This document shows positions 9,548-18,208 of a stretch of 64,000 nt of DNA, piece by piece. Each line of letters opens with the position of its first letter. The stretch's first letter is position 1. The stretch is taken from positions 1-64,000 of IMG/VR virus record IMGVR_UViG_3300020176_000008, one strand, 5' to 3'. This DNA comes from a virus. A program made the translations under genes and the position numbers. The notes under the pieces were generated by a model. That model searched no databases, was not told where the DNA came from, and was given only the letters and a program-made list of their open reading frames with translations.

Positions 9548-10459
9548 ATGTCAATTGATCAAAAAATCGCTCAGCTAATGGAAGAGTCTGAAAAGCTCCA
9601 GGCTGAAGAGTCACAAGAAGTTGTTGCTGAAGAGGCAACTGAAGAAGTAGTAGCTGAAGAAGCCGCTACGGAAGAGCAAGTTGAAGTTGTTGCTGAAGAA
9701 GCCCAAGAAGAAACCGCTGAGTTATCAGTTGACGTTTCTGCTGACGTTGCTGCTTTAGTTAACGGCGAAGAACTTAGCGAAGAATTTAAAACCAAAGCTG
9801 CTACGATTTTCGAAGCTGCTGTGGTAACTCGTGTTAAGTCAGAAATGGCTAAACTCGAAGAACAGTTTGAAACTCAACTTGCTGAACAAGTTGAAGAAAT
9901 CAAAGATGGGTTAGTTGAAAAAGTTGATGGATATCTCAACTACGTTGTTGAGCAGTGGATGACTGATAATGAAATCGCCCTTGAAAATGGCTTAAAGAAT
10001 GAAATCCTAGAAAGCTTCGTAAGCGGCATGAAGGGTTTGTTCCAAGAGCACTATATCGAAGTACCTGAAGACAAGTTTGACATCTTAGGTGATATGCAGC
10101 AAGAGATTGTTGACATGAAATCTAAGCTAGACGAGCAACTATCTACTAACGTAGATTTGTCCGCCAAGTTGAACCAGATGGTACGAGTTTCTGCAATTGA
10201 TGAAGTTTCTTCACAGTTAGCAGATACAGACGCTGAAAAGTTCAAAGCTTTAGCCGAAGAGTTATCTTTTGAAGACTCTGAAACTTTTAAAACAAAGCTT
10301 GAAACTATCAAAGAAAACTATTTCGGCCAGAAGCAGCAAACTGCCAAAGTTGATACTGTCGTAACTGATGAACCAGTCGAGCAATTAGACGAGAGCGTAA
10401 AAGCTCAAATCGACCCTCGCATGGAAAGATACTTAACAGCGTTTAGGTCATCTAAGTAA
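9548..10459 (+). CDS. 22: Prohead core scaffold (gp22)
   Basis: A 303-residue, highly charged, mostly helical protein with a Glu/Ala/Val-rich N-terminal region (about residues 20-60), where EEVVAEEA-like units repeat. Length (269 in T4), composition and position between protease and capsid genes fit gp22, the main internal scaffold that gp21 degrades during maturation. Several L-x-E or I-x-E tripeptides could be cleavage sites. AGGAG precedes the ATG. Confidence 0.88.
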   Translation: MSIDQKIAQLMEESEKLQAEESQEVVAEEATEEVVAEEAATEEQVEVVAEEAQEETAELSVDVSADVAALVNGEELSEEFKTKAATIFEAAVVTRVKSEMAKLEEQFETQLAEQVEEIKDGLVEKVDGYLNYVVEQWMTDNEIALENGLKNEILESFVSGMKGLFQEHYIEVPEDKFDILGDMQQEIVDMKSKLDEQLSTNVDLSAKLNQMVRVSAIDEVSSQLADTDAEKFKALAEELSFEDSETFKTKLETIKENYFGQKQQTAKVDTVVTDEPVEQLDESVKAQIDPRMERYLTAFRSSK

Positions 10460-10489
10460 TCTATTAAATCTTTTAAAGGAAAATATAAA

Positions 10490-11734
10490 ATGGCAACACG
10501 TCCAGAATTATTGAAAAAGTGGTCACCAATCCTAGAAGCCGAAGGCGTTTCTAAAATTGGTGACCAATACCGTCGTGAAGTTACCGCTCAACTCTTGGAA
10601 AACCAAGAGCGTGCGATGCATGAAGGTGCTCAGGCACTTTTCGAAACTTCTTCTATCGCTAACCAAGGTGGTGGTTCTATCGCTGGTGGACAAGCTAATG
10701 CAGCTGGTTCAGGCGTTGACGGCTACGATCCAGTTCTAATCAGCTTGGTTCGTCGTGCAGCTCCACAAATGATCGCTTATGACATTTGCGGTGTTCAGCC
10801 AATGACACAACCTACCGGTTTGATCTTCGCAATGAAGAGCCGTTACGAAGACCAAGCAGGTGCTGAAGCATTGTTCAACGAAGCCGATACTGGTTTCGCT
10901 GGTACAGGTGCTCATCCAGCTGGTACTGGTATGTCTACTGCTTCTTCTGAAGACCTAGGCGAGAACGGTACGTTCGGTCAAATGGCTTTCTCAATCGAGC
11001 GTACATCAGTTGTTGCTAAGACACGTGCATTGCGTGCTGAGTACACTGTTGAACTTGCTCAAGACTTGAAGGCTGTTCACGGTCTAGACGCCGAAGGCGA
11101 ATTGAGCAACATTCTCTCAACAGAGATCACCCAAGAAATCAACCGTGAAGTTGTTCGTACAATGTACACAGCTGCTAAAGTTGGTGCACAAAACGGTACA
11201 GCCGTTGCTGGTACATTCAACCTAGACGTTGACTCTAGCGGCCGTTGGTCAGTTGAGAAGTTCAAGGGCTTGATGTTCCAAATCGAACGCGAAGCTAACT
11301 TGATCGCCAAAGAAACACGTCGTGGCCGTGGTAACTTCATCGTTACTTCTGCTGACGTAGCTTCTGCCTTGGCCATGGCCGGCGTGTTGGATTACACTCC
11401 TGCATTGTCTACTGGCTTGAACGTTGACGAGTCTTCAACAACCTTCGCTGGTGTGTTGAACGGCAAGTACAAAGTGTATGTTGACCCATACTTCAGCACA
11501 ACTGCTGCTGACCAATTCTTCTTGGTTGGTTACAAGGGTACTTCTGCATTCGACGCTGGTATGTTCTACTGCCCGTACGTTCCATTGGAGAAAGTTCGTG
11601 CTATCGATCCAGCTACGTTCCAGCCAAAGATTGGCTTCAAGACTCGCTACGGTATGGTTGCAAACCCATTCACTAGCTTGTCAGCTGGCGCTAACGTTTA
11701 CTACCGCAAGGTAACAGTTACTAACTTGATGTAA
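10490..11734 (+). CDS. 23: Major capsid protein (gp23)
   Basis: An HK97-fold capsid protein. The N-terminus ELLKKWSPILEAEG parallels ELLNKWKPLLEGEG of T4. Other shared segments are VRRAAPQMIAYDICGVQPMTQPTG, ELAQDLKAVHGLDAEGELS and the C-terminal GFKTRYGMVANPF. LFE at residues 50-52 fits the gp21 rule (I/L)-x-E, so the mature chain probably starts at T53 (T4 cuts after E65). At 414 residues it is about 100 shorter than T4 gp23, because the region corresponding to the T4 insertion domain is strongly reduced. Codon use is unusually C-ending and G-rich compared with neighbours, as expected of the most highly expressed gene. Confidence 0.98.
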   Translation: MATRPELLKKWSPILEAEGVSKIGDQYRREVTAQLLENQERAMHEGAQALFETSSIANQGGGSIAGGQANAAGSGVDGYDPVLISLVRRAAPQMIAYDICGVQPMTQPTGLIFAMKSRYEDQAGAEALFNEADTGFAGTGAHPAGTGMSTASSEDLGENGTFGQMAFSIERTSVVAKTRALRAEYTVELAQDLKAVHGLDAEGELSNILSTEITQEINREVVRTMYTAAKVGAQNGTAVAGTFNLDVDSSGRWSVEKFKGLMFQIEREANLIAKETRRGRGNFIVTSADVASALAMAGVLDYTPALSTGLNVDESSTTFAGVLNGKYKVYVDPYFSTTAADQFFLVGYKGTSAFDAGMFYCPYVPLEKVRAIDPATFQPKIGFKTRYGMVANPFTSLSAGANVYYRKVTVTNLM

Positions 11735-11762
11735 TTGACGAAACCTACGTAGATAGGTATTT

Positions 11763-11792
11763 AAAGGGATCCTTCGGGATCCCTTTTTTTTT
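11763..11792 (+). terminator. Strong terminator after capsid gene
   Basis: Stem AAAGGGATCC / GGATCCCTTT (10 bp) closed by a TTCG tetraloop and followed by an unbroken T run: a textbook intrinsic terminator. Confidence 0.95.
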
Positions 11793-11794
11793 AT

Positions 11795-11802
11795 TATAAA
11801 TA
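11795..11802 (+). promoter_or_regulatory. Late promoter directly behind terminator
   Basis: Exact TATAAATA starting two bases after the terminator T run and 22 bases before the next gene's ATG. The same terminator-plus-late-promoter arrangement recurs at 38979-39008. Confidence 0.85.
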
Positions 11803-11823
11803 GTGTATCATGAGGATAATCAT

Positions 11824-12357
11824 ATGACCATCAGAACTTTAGCCTGTCCATTACCAGCTGGAATAAACTCGTTGTCCCCAGCGGGATACATGTTCAACAT
11901 TCAAAAATTGCCAGAGTTGACGTACTTCTGTCAGCAGGTATCATTGCCATCTATTAATCTAGGAAATACTGAATTCATGAACCCATTGGTTCGAGTACCA
12001 GTACCTGGAGATACTTTAGACTTCGAACCATTACGGATAGAGTTCGTGGTTGATACGGGTATGCTTAACTATCAAGCTGTTTATAGTTGGTTGACTGGTA
12101 TTGCTTACCCAGAAGATAATTTACAGTTTACTTCTTTTAAAGCGCAACAGACGTTTCAAACTACTGATGTATCATCTATGGTGTCAGATGCCACTTTAGC
12201 CATATTAGATAATAATAACAATAAAAGTGCAACTGTTACATTCAAAGATTGTTATCCTTTAAACATAGAGTCATTGACTTTCTCATCTACTATTGATGAT
12301 GTACAAGTCATGATTGGTGCTGCAACTTTTGCATACACGATATATACATTTTCATAA
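11824..12357 (+). CDS. Tail tube-fold protein, in the gp3 position of related phages
   Basis: A 177-residue protein. The ATG at 11824, nine bases after GAGG, is preferred to an upstream GTG that would overlap the promoter. The pattern PELTYFCQQVSLPSINLG, then VPVPGDTLDFEPLRIEFVVD and YSWLTGI resembles the gp19 tube fold, so it may be a tube paralogue, tube terminator or baseplate-proximal tube initiator. From memory, related cyanophages carry a tail-completion gene named 3 between capsid and uvsY, which suits this place, but similarity to T4 gp3 itself is not evident to me. Confidence 0.55.
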   Translation: MTIRTLACPLPAGINSLSPAGYMFNIQKLPELTYFCQQVSLPSINLGNTEFMNPLVRVPVPGDTLDFEPLRIEFVVDTGMLNYQAVYSWLTGIAYPEDNLQFTSFKAQQTFQTTDVSSMVSDATLAILDNNNNKSATVTFKDCYPLNIESLTFSSTIDDVQVMIGAATFAYTIYTFS

Positions 12358-12367
12358 TTAATTATTT

Positions 12368-12388
12368 GTATCCAGAGATACATTATAC
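12368..12388 (+). repeat. 21-base hairpin repeat, copy 2
   Basis: GTATC-CAGA-GATAC followed by ATTATAC, identical to the copy at 45951 across the 21 bases. A second small hairpin (GAGTAG / CTACTC, 12392-12412) follows. It sits between the last late gene of this block and the uvsY promoter, consistent with a boundary element. Confidence 0.8.
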
Positions 12389-12445
12389 TGTGAGTAGCCT
12401 ATTAAACTACTCGAAGTGGATGAATTAGAATATTCCTCCTTGTGA

Positions 12446-12451
12446 TATAAT
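12446..12451 (+). promoter_or_regulatory. Promoter -10 before uvsY
   Basis: TATAAT preceded by TGTGA (extended -10 like), 30 bases before the uvsY start. No clear -35 and no ATGTAC box. Confidence 0.55.
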
Positions 12452-12481
12452 ATGGTTATTCGTTATGGATAGTGGAAAATT

Positions 12482-12919
12482 ATGACTTTAGATGAACTAA
12501 TTGATCAATGGGAAAAAGATAGTACAGTCGACGGGGACAACCTCGATCGAGAGTCTATACGTACACCCAACATACATTCCAAATACCTTCGTATCATGAT
12601 GACTTACAAGATGAAGTTGTCTGCATTGAAGGTGGAATACAGTACCCTACGACAAACTAAATTTCGTTACTATCGTGGCGAGATGGGCAAAGTTGAGCTC
12701 GAACAATATGGATGGGAACAGTGGCAAGGTGTTAAGCCACTTAAGTCTGACATGAACGAGTTCCTTGATGGCGATGCCGACTTGAACAAAATTACGATTA
12801 AGTGTCAATACTTGGAAAATATGATCCAAGGCGTAGAGTCTATGATGAATCAAATTAAAGCTCGTGATTGGCAGATCCGCAACTCCATTGAATGGAAGAA
12901 ATTCATCACTGGCCAATGA
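12482..12919 (+). CDS. uvsY: Recombination mediator UvsY
   Basis: A 145-residue, helical, charged protein (137 in T4) with the conserved arrangement HSKYLRIMMTYKMKLSALKVEY followed by a Y-Y-R/S-G element (KFRYYRGEM; RLDYYSGRG in T4) and a C-terminal helix around IKARDWQIRNSIEWKKFITG. In T4, UvsY loads UvsX recombinase on gp32-covered single-stranded DNA. Its stop overlaps the uvsW start, as expected for this gene pair. Confidence 0.92.
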   Translation: MTLDELIDQWEKDSTVDGDNLDRESIRTPNIHSKYLRIMMTYKMKLSALKVEYSTLRQTKFRYYRGEMGKVELEQYGWEQWQGVKPLKSDMNEFLDGDADLNKITIKCQYLENMIQGVESMMNQIKARDWQIRNSIEWKKFITGQ

Positions 12920-14394
12920 TTACAATTACTAAACTTAACGAATCAACTATCCGTGTTATTGGCGATGATAGCATTGAACAAGAGCTCAGAGACTTCTTTA
13001 CGTTTGACGTTCCTGGTGCTCGTTATACTCCAATGTATAAAGCCAAGATGTGGGATGGAAAGATTCGCATGTATGATATACACCGCAAGACATTGCAAAA
13101 AGGTCTGTATAACTACGTGGTTAAGTTTTGTGAAAAGAACGGCTATAAGTATGCGCACGATGGTGAGGTACTAACTAAGACCGATATTGGTTTACCTAAA
13201 GTGCAGGAATTCATACAGTGGTTGAATCCATGCTCTCGTGGTGTACCAATCACTCCGCGTGATTACCAGATAGAAGCTGTCCACCATGCTATTGAGAATG
13301 AAAGAGCTTTGTTACTCTCTCCGACTGCATCAGGTAAGTCTCTCATCATTTACAGCACTATGCGCTATCATTTGGAACACGATAGAAAGTGTATCATCAT
13401 AGTTCCAACAACCAGTCTTGTTGAACAGATGTATGCAGATTTTGTAGATTACTCTACTGGAAACGGATGGAATGTAGAGAAACATTGCCAAAAACTTTAT
13501 AGCGGATTTACTCGCGATGTAAGTTCTAACGTGTTGATTACCACATGGCAATCTGTCTATAAGCAACCAGCAGCGTGGTTTAAACAGTTTGATGTGTGTT
13601 TCGGTGATGAAGCCCACTTGTTTAAAGCAAAGTCATTGACTTCTGCCATGGATAAGATGAGCGAGACTAGATACCGCATCGGTACTACTGGAACTATTGA
13701 TGCAAAGAACGCAAACAAGCTAGTTCTTGAAGGTGTATTTGGACCAGTTCACAAGGTTATTACAACCAAAGAGCTTATGGACAATAACCAGGTTGCAGCT
13801 CTAAAAATAAAGTGCTTGATGCTGAAGTATGATGACGAGTCACGTAAATTGCTCAAGGGTGCTAGCTATCAGAATGAGATGAACTTCATTGTGCAGCATG
13901 AAAAGCGTAATAAGTTTATACGTAACCTCACTATAAATTGTGAAGGCAATACGTTGTTATTGTTTCAATACGTAGAAAAACACGGCAAGATCTTACATGA
14001 CATGATTCGTGATAAGGTCGGTGATACTCGTAAAATTTATTTTGTCTATGGCGGTACCGATGTTGAGGCAAGAGAGGAAGCTCGTAGGATCACGGAAAAG
14101 AATGATGATGTTATAATTATTGCATCATACGGAGTATTCTCTACTGGTATTAACATTCCATCGATTGAGAACGTTATTTTTGCTTCACCATCGAAGTCTA
14201 AGATTCGTAACCTCCAGTCGATTGGTCGTGGTCTACGCCTGAAGAACGGAAAGACCCACTGTAACTTGTTTGATATCTCCGATGATCTTTCTTGGAAGTC
14301 TAAGAAAAACCACACATTAAACCACCTAACTGAACGTCTTAAGATATATTCTGAAGAACAGTTTAAGTATAAACTTATGGAGATAGATCTTTGA
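12916..14394 (+). CDS. uvsW: RNA-DNA and recombination helicase UvsW
   Basis: An SF2 helicase of 492 residues. The ATG overlapping the uvsY stop (ATGA) is chosen over an in-frame ATG eight codons upstream. The N-terminal domain has ELRDFFTFDVPGARYTP (ELRDFFSFEADGYRF in T4). Walker A is SPTASGKSLI, the DExH box is GDEAHLF, motif III TTGT, and motifs V/VI are ASYGVFSTGIN and QSIGRGLR. In T4 it unwinds R-loops and reverses forks, switching replication from origin to recombination mode. Confidence 0.95.
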   Translation: MITITKLNESTIRVIGDDSIEQELRDFFTFDVPGARYTPMYKAKMWDGKIRMYDIHRKTLQKGLYNYVVKFCEKNGYKYAHDGEVLTKTDIGLPKVQEFIQWLNPCSRGVPITPRDYQIEAVHHAIENERALLLSPTASGKSLIIYSTMRYHLEHDRKCIIIVPTTSLVEQMYADFVDYSTGNGWNVEKHCQKLYSGFTRDVSSNVLITTWQSVYKQPAAWFKQFDVCFGDEAHLFKAKSLTSAMDKMSETRYRIGTTGTIDAKNANKLVLEGVFGPVHKVITTKELMDNNQVAALKIKCLMLKYDDESRKLLKGASYQNEMNFIVQHEKRNKFIRNLTINCEGNTLLLFQYVEKHGKILHDMIRDKVGDTRKIYFVYGGTDVEAREEARRITEKNDDVIIIASYGVFSTGINIPSIENVIFASPSKSKIRNLQSIGRGLRLKNGKTHCNLFDISDDLSWKSKKNHTLNHLTERLKIYSEEQFKYKLMEIDL

Positions 14395-14783
14395 AAGTCG
14401 TAATAATTAAACTTATAAACGGAGAAACATTACTTGGTGAATATATCGATAAAGACCAAGTGTATATTTCCATCAATCGACCTCTTGAAGTTAAAATGAC
14501 TCCTAGCGTTGTTGGCGGTCAACTCGTGGAGAACCCAGTAATTTCAATGTACAGTCAGTTTGCTAAAGAAGAAGTATTTGACTTCCGCGGAGACCATATA
14601 CTCTACTGTGTAGAGGCTCTTTCCAAGATTGCAGATTTTTATATTAAGACCTCGGATGAAATGTATAACGTTGATATCAATGCTATCACTATAAAAGACT
14701 TTGAAGCTGGTTCTGAGGAAGAGAAAAAAGAAGGTATTGATATCGACGCAGTTCTTCAAAATTCAAAAAAGATCATGCATTAA
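14391..14783 (+). CDS. Small LSm/SH3-like protein A
   Basis: A 130-residue protein with a TTG start that overlaps the uvsW stop (TTGA); GGAG lies eight bases upstream and no nearby ATG fits. The opening IIKLINGETLLGEY, short beta strands and a conserved Pro/Phe mid-region look like an Sm/LSm-type small barrel. A shorter paralogue with KLITGETIIGEV lies at 26656. The last 25 residues are acidic. A role in RNA or protein binding near the late sigma gene is only inference. Confidence 0.65.
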   Translation: MKVVIIKLINGETLLGEYIDKDQVYISINRPLEVKMTPSVVGGQLVENPVISMYSQFAKEEVFDFRGDHILYCVEALSKIADFYIKTSDEMYNVDINAITIKDFEAGSEEEKKEGIDIDAVLQNSKKIMH

Positions 14784-14798
14784 TATACAAATATAGTA

Positions 14799-14804
14799 TA
14801 TAAT
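14799..14804 (+). promoter_or_regulatory. Promoter -10 before gene 55
   Basis: TATAAT in an AT-rich gap, 20 bases before the gene 55 start, with AAAGGA as ribosome binding site. No convincing -35. Confidence 0.45.
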
Positions 14805-14823
14805 ATATGATAAAGGAACACAT

Positions 14824-15387
14824 ATGGCACATTACGTAAACAACGCGGAAATGCTTGCGGCTATTAAAGAATATAAGCTAGCACTCAAGACGGCTAAAGA
14901 AAATGATACAACACATCCAAGGATACCTGAGTACCTTGGTAAGTGTGTACTTATGATTGCAACAAAACTATCGCATAAACCAAATTTTATTAACTATTCG
15001 TATCGTGATGATATGATTAGCGATGGTATTGAAAACTGTGTTATGTGTATTGATAGTTTCAATCCTGAAAAATCTTCTAATCCATTTGCATATTTTACTC
15101 AGGTAATCTATTACGCATTTTTGCGTCGTATCCAAAAAGAAAAGAAGCAATCTTACATCAAAGGCAAGATGATTCAGGAAATGCCATTTGATTCTTTCGA
15201 GACTCAAGATCACGACGAAGGCGAATTCATTAATAACTATTTGTCATTCGTTCAGACTCATTCCAATTTTGATGATTCTTTCATTCGTAAGAAGGAAAAG
15301 AAAAAACCAGTTACTAAAGATGATCAGTCTTTAGTAAAATTTATTGATGATGGAGAACCTGTAAATGACGATAGCAGTAATAACTGA
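14824..15387 (+). CDS. 55: Late transcription sigma factor (gp55)
   Basis: A 187-residue protein (185 in T4). MAHYVNNAEMLAAIKEYK parallels YVNNKELLQAIIDWK of T4; YRDDMISDGIENCVMCIDSFNPEKSSNPFAYFTQVIYYAFLRRIQKEKK is the reduced sigma region 2 that binds the TATAAATA element (T4: EMIADGIEASIKGLHNFD, then [23 protein letters not shown]). It directs host RNA polymerase to late promoters, coupled to the gp45 clamp that is also encoded here. Late promoter matches throughout the window fit this factor. Confidence 0.96.
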   Translation: MAHYVNNAEMLAAIKEYKLALKTAKENDTTHPRIPEYLGKCVLMIATKLSHKPNFINYSYRDDMISDGIENCVMCIDSFNPEKSSNPFAYFTQVIYYAFLRRIQKEKKQSYIKGKMIQEMPFDSFETQDHDEGEFINNYLSFVQTHSNFDDSFIRKKEKKKPVTKDDQSLVKFIDDGEPVNDDSSNN

Positions 15388-16414
15388 TCAACACTTTGGT
15401 GCGCGTGGTGATAGTGGACAGTGTCTAGATTACTATCAGAAATTCTATGATAATGTTTTCTTCCCTTCCATAGTGGAGAAGGGTGTATCATCTGTATACA
15501 TCCTAGGTGATACATTCGATCGTCGCAAGTATGTCAACTTCAATACTCTTGCTCGCGCGAAGAAAATGTTTTTTGACAAGCTTCAAGAAATGGATATGCC
15601 TGTAGTGATGATTGCAGGTAATCATGACACATACTTTAAAAACACCAATGAGGTCAATTCACCAGATCTTCTTTTGGTTGAATATTCAAATATCACGATT
15701 ATTGATAGTCCTACCACGATTATTGATGGCGTATATGTGTGTATGCTTCCATGGATCTGCGCTGATAACTATCAAGCAAGCTTAGAGGAAATCAAGAATA
15801 CCAAAGCAGAAATCTGTATGGGCCACCTTGAAATCGCAGGCTTTACGATGTACCGTGGACATGAGTCTCAGGATGGACTAGATACTTCAATCTTCAACAA
15901 GTTTGATACAGTATTTTCAGGCCACTACCATCACAAATCTTCTAAAGGCAATATCCACTATTTGGGCAACCCGTATGAGCTAACATGGCAAGACTACAAT
16001 GATCCACGTGGGTTTCATATTTTTGATTTGCAGACTCGTGAGTTAGAATTCATTCAAAATCCTTACACCATGTTTGAGCGTTACGAGTACGATGATACAC
16101 AAGAAGTCATTAATGATTTTTCACGATTCACTGACAAGTATGTTAAAATCATTGTTGTAAACAAGACTGATCTATATAAATTCGATCTTTTCATCAATGG
16201 ACTGTATCAAAGTAATCCTCAAGATGTTAAAATTGTAGAGGACTTCTCAGAGTTTACCGATGGAGAAGTCGATGAAAATATCAATTTAGAAGATACATCA
16301 TCTGTATTGATGGATTATATTGAATCACTTGAGACTGATAGCGACAAAGAAAAGATTAAGAAATTTATGAAGTCTTTGTATATGGAAGCATTGAATACAA
16401 CAGAACATGATTAA
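15365..16414 (+). CDS. 47: Mre11-like nuclease subunit gp47
   Basis: A calcineurin-like phosphoesterase of 349 residues. Metal-binding motifs are in order: TDQHFG, LGDTFDRR, GNHDTYF, MGHLEIAG and SGHYHHK. It partners gp46 in processing DNA ends for recombination-dependent replication. It starts inside gene 55 and overlaps gene 46 by eight bases, giving a translationally coupled 55-47-46 group. Confidence 0.96.
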   Translation: MTIAVITDQHFGARGDSGQCLDYYQKFYDNVFFPSIVEKGVSSVYILGDTFDRRKYVNFNTLARAKKMFFDKLQEMDMPVVMIAGNHDTYFKNTNEVNSPDLLLVEYSNITIIDSPTTIIDGVYVCMLPWICADNYQASLEEIKNTKAEICMGHLEIAGFTMYRGHESQDGLDTSIFNKFDTVFSGHYHHKSSKGNIHYLGNPYELTWQDYNDPRGFHIFDLQTRELEFIQNPYTMFERYEYDDTQEVINDFSRFTDKYVKIIVVNKTDLYKFDLFINGLYQSNPQDVKIVEDFSEFTDGEVDENINLEDTSSVLMDYIESLETDSDKEKIKKFMKSLYMEALNTTEHD

Positions 16415-18119
16415 CTTTAAGCAAATATCTTGGAAGAATTTTCTATCAACAGGAAATTCTGCAAATACAATCCAATTAAACCGTTCTGCATCTACACTCA
16501 TTGTAGGTAAGAACGGTGAAGGTAAGTCTACTGTATTGGATGCAATCACCTTTGCATTATTCGGCAAGCCTTTCCGTAATATTAACAAACCTCAACTAGT
16601 CAACTCTATCAATGGAAAGAATTGTCTGGTAGAGGTAGAGTTCGATATTGGAAGTGTTTCGTACAAGGTTATTCGTGGTATTAAGCCTGGTATCTTCGAG
16701 GTTTATTGTAACGGCCAATTGATGAATCAGGATGCCGCTGCAAAAGACTATCAAGATGTATTAGAGCGACAGATTCTAAAGCTTAGTTACAAAACATTCA
16801 CCCAAGTTGTTATCTTAGGTTCTGCATCGTTTGTCCCATTCATGCAATTGCCTGCGGCACAACGACGTAGTGTAATTGAAGATATTTTGGACATCAGTGT
16901 GTTCTCCACCATGAACACCATTCTTAAAGAAAAGATTGCGAATACTAAAGACGAAATCCAAGCAGTGGATAATCGTATTACTATTTCTAAGAACGCAGTC
17001 AATGTTCAAAAACGCATGATCGATACCTTAGTCTCTTCTAAGAAAGATCAAGTATCTCAGATCGAAAAACAAATCTCTGATAACATTGCCGATATTGCAA
17101 AGGCTGAAACACAGTTTAAAGATATCGATAAGAAAATTAAAGCCATTTCCGTCGATATTGAAGATAACGATGATCTAGATACTTGGATTGCTGCCGCGAT
17201 TCGTGCAAAATCATCGTTCTCTTCTACAATGGAACGCAATGAGAAAACTTTAAAATTCTTTGCAAAAAATGAAACATGCCCATCATGTTCTCAAGGAATT
17301 CCTCATACCCACAAGGAATCCATCGTCTCTACTTTATCGACCGATCAGGAAGAGCTTGAAGCTCAAATTGCAACTATCGAAGATGCACATTCTAAGTTGA
17401 TCGAACGACAGAAGAAAACTAACAAGCTTAATAAAGAAATCACAGTATTAAATTCACAAGCTCATGCTTTGACTATGTCTATTAGTAATCTTGTAAAGCA
17501 GAACGAGAAGCTTAAGAAAGATATCCAAGACACCCAAGATGATACTGTGAATATTGATGTTGAGAAAGCAAAGCTCAGGGAGATTGCCGAGGAAGCAATG
17601 ACCCTAGTAAATCGTAAGAACGAACTACTTGACGCTAAACAGATACAAGATGTTGCAACCCTTTTGCTCAAAGACACTGGCGTAAAGACTGCAATCATAC
17701 GTGAATATCTGCCAGTCATGAACAAGTTGATTAACGGTTACCTGAGTGCAATGGACTTCTATGTTCACTTTGAACTGGACGAATCATTCAATGAGGTTAT
17801 CAAGTCTAGGTATCGTGATGAGTTTACCTATGCTTCATTCTCGGAGGGTGAAAAGATGCGTATCGATCTTGCCATCTTGTTCACATGGCGTCAGATCGCA
17901 AAGATGAAAAATTCTGTCAATACCAACCTGTTACTCCTGGATGAAATCTTTGATTCATCACTCGATGTTGCAGGTACCGACTACTTCCTCACTATCATGA
18001 ACGCTCTACAGGACAAAACCAACGTGTTCGTCATTAGTCACAAGGGAGATCAACTGTTCGATAAGTTTCATAGTGTAATACGTGTAGAGAAGAAAAACGA
18101 CTTTTCTGTAATACTTTAG
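16407..18119 (+). CDS. 46: Rad50-like ATPase subunit gp46
   Basis: A 570-residue SMC-family protein. It opens with FKQISWKNFLSTGN and Walker A VGKNGEGKST, has long coiled coils on either side of a zinc-hook CPSC (near residue 290), then the ABC signature FSEGEKMRIDLA and Walker B LLLDEIFDSSLD, and a switch His in VISHKGD. With gp47 it forms the Mre11/Rad50-type complex. Its stop codon lies in the upstream box of the next promoter. Confidence 0.96.
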   Translation: MINFKQISWKNFLSTGNSANTIQLNRSASTLIVGKNGEGKSTVLDAITFALFGKPFRNINKPQLVNSINGKNCLVEVEFDIGSVSYKVIRGIKPGIFEVYCNGQLMNQDAAAKDYQDVLERQILKLSYKTFTQVVILGSASFVPFMQLPAAQRRSVIEDILDISVFSTMNTILKEKIANTKDEIQAVDNRITISKNAVNVQKRMIDTLVSSKKDQVSQIEKQISDNIADIAKAETQFKDIDKKIKAISVDIEDNDDLDTWIAAAIRAKSSFSSTMERNEKTLKFFAKNETCPSCSQGIPHTHKESIVSTLSTDQEELEAQIATIEDAHSKLIERQKKTNKLNKEITVLNSQAHALTMSISNLVKQNEKLKKDIQDTQDDTVNIDVEKAKLREIAEEAMTLVNRKNELLDAKQIQDVATLLLKDTGVKTAIIREYLPVMNKLINGYLSAMDFYVHFELDESFNEVIKSRYRDEFTYASFSEGEKMRIDLAILFTWRQIAKMKNSVNTNLLLLDEIFDSSLDVAGTDYFLTIMNALQDKTNVFVISHKGDQLFDKFHSVIRVEKKNDFSVIL

Positions 18120-18187
18120 TACTAATTTCTGGCCAAAAGTAATACTCTGGTTCTATATGTACAATAATTGGTATTTTATTGTACAAT
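18108..18187 (+). promoter_or_regulatory. ATGTAC-box promoter, member 1
   Basis: Two copies of the TAATACT upstream box (18109 and 18139), the first overlapping the gp46 stop; an ATGTAC box at 18157-18162; and a -10 TACAAT at 18182-18187, spacing 19. It drives the VWA gene. Member of a family described at 20264, 20511, 34490, 40727 and 58921. Confidence 0.65.
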
Positions 18188-18208
18188 ACACCTATACCGG
18201 AGATTATT

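Noticed and set aside
9571-9795. Minus-strand Ser/Ala/Thr-rich frame in the scaffold gene
   Set aside because: Direct consequence of GAA/GCT repeats on the + strand; low complexity only.
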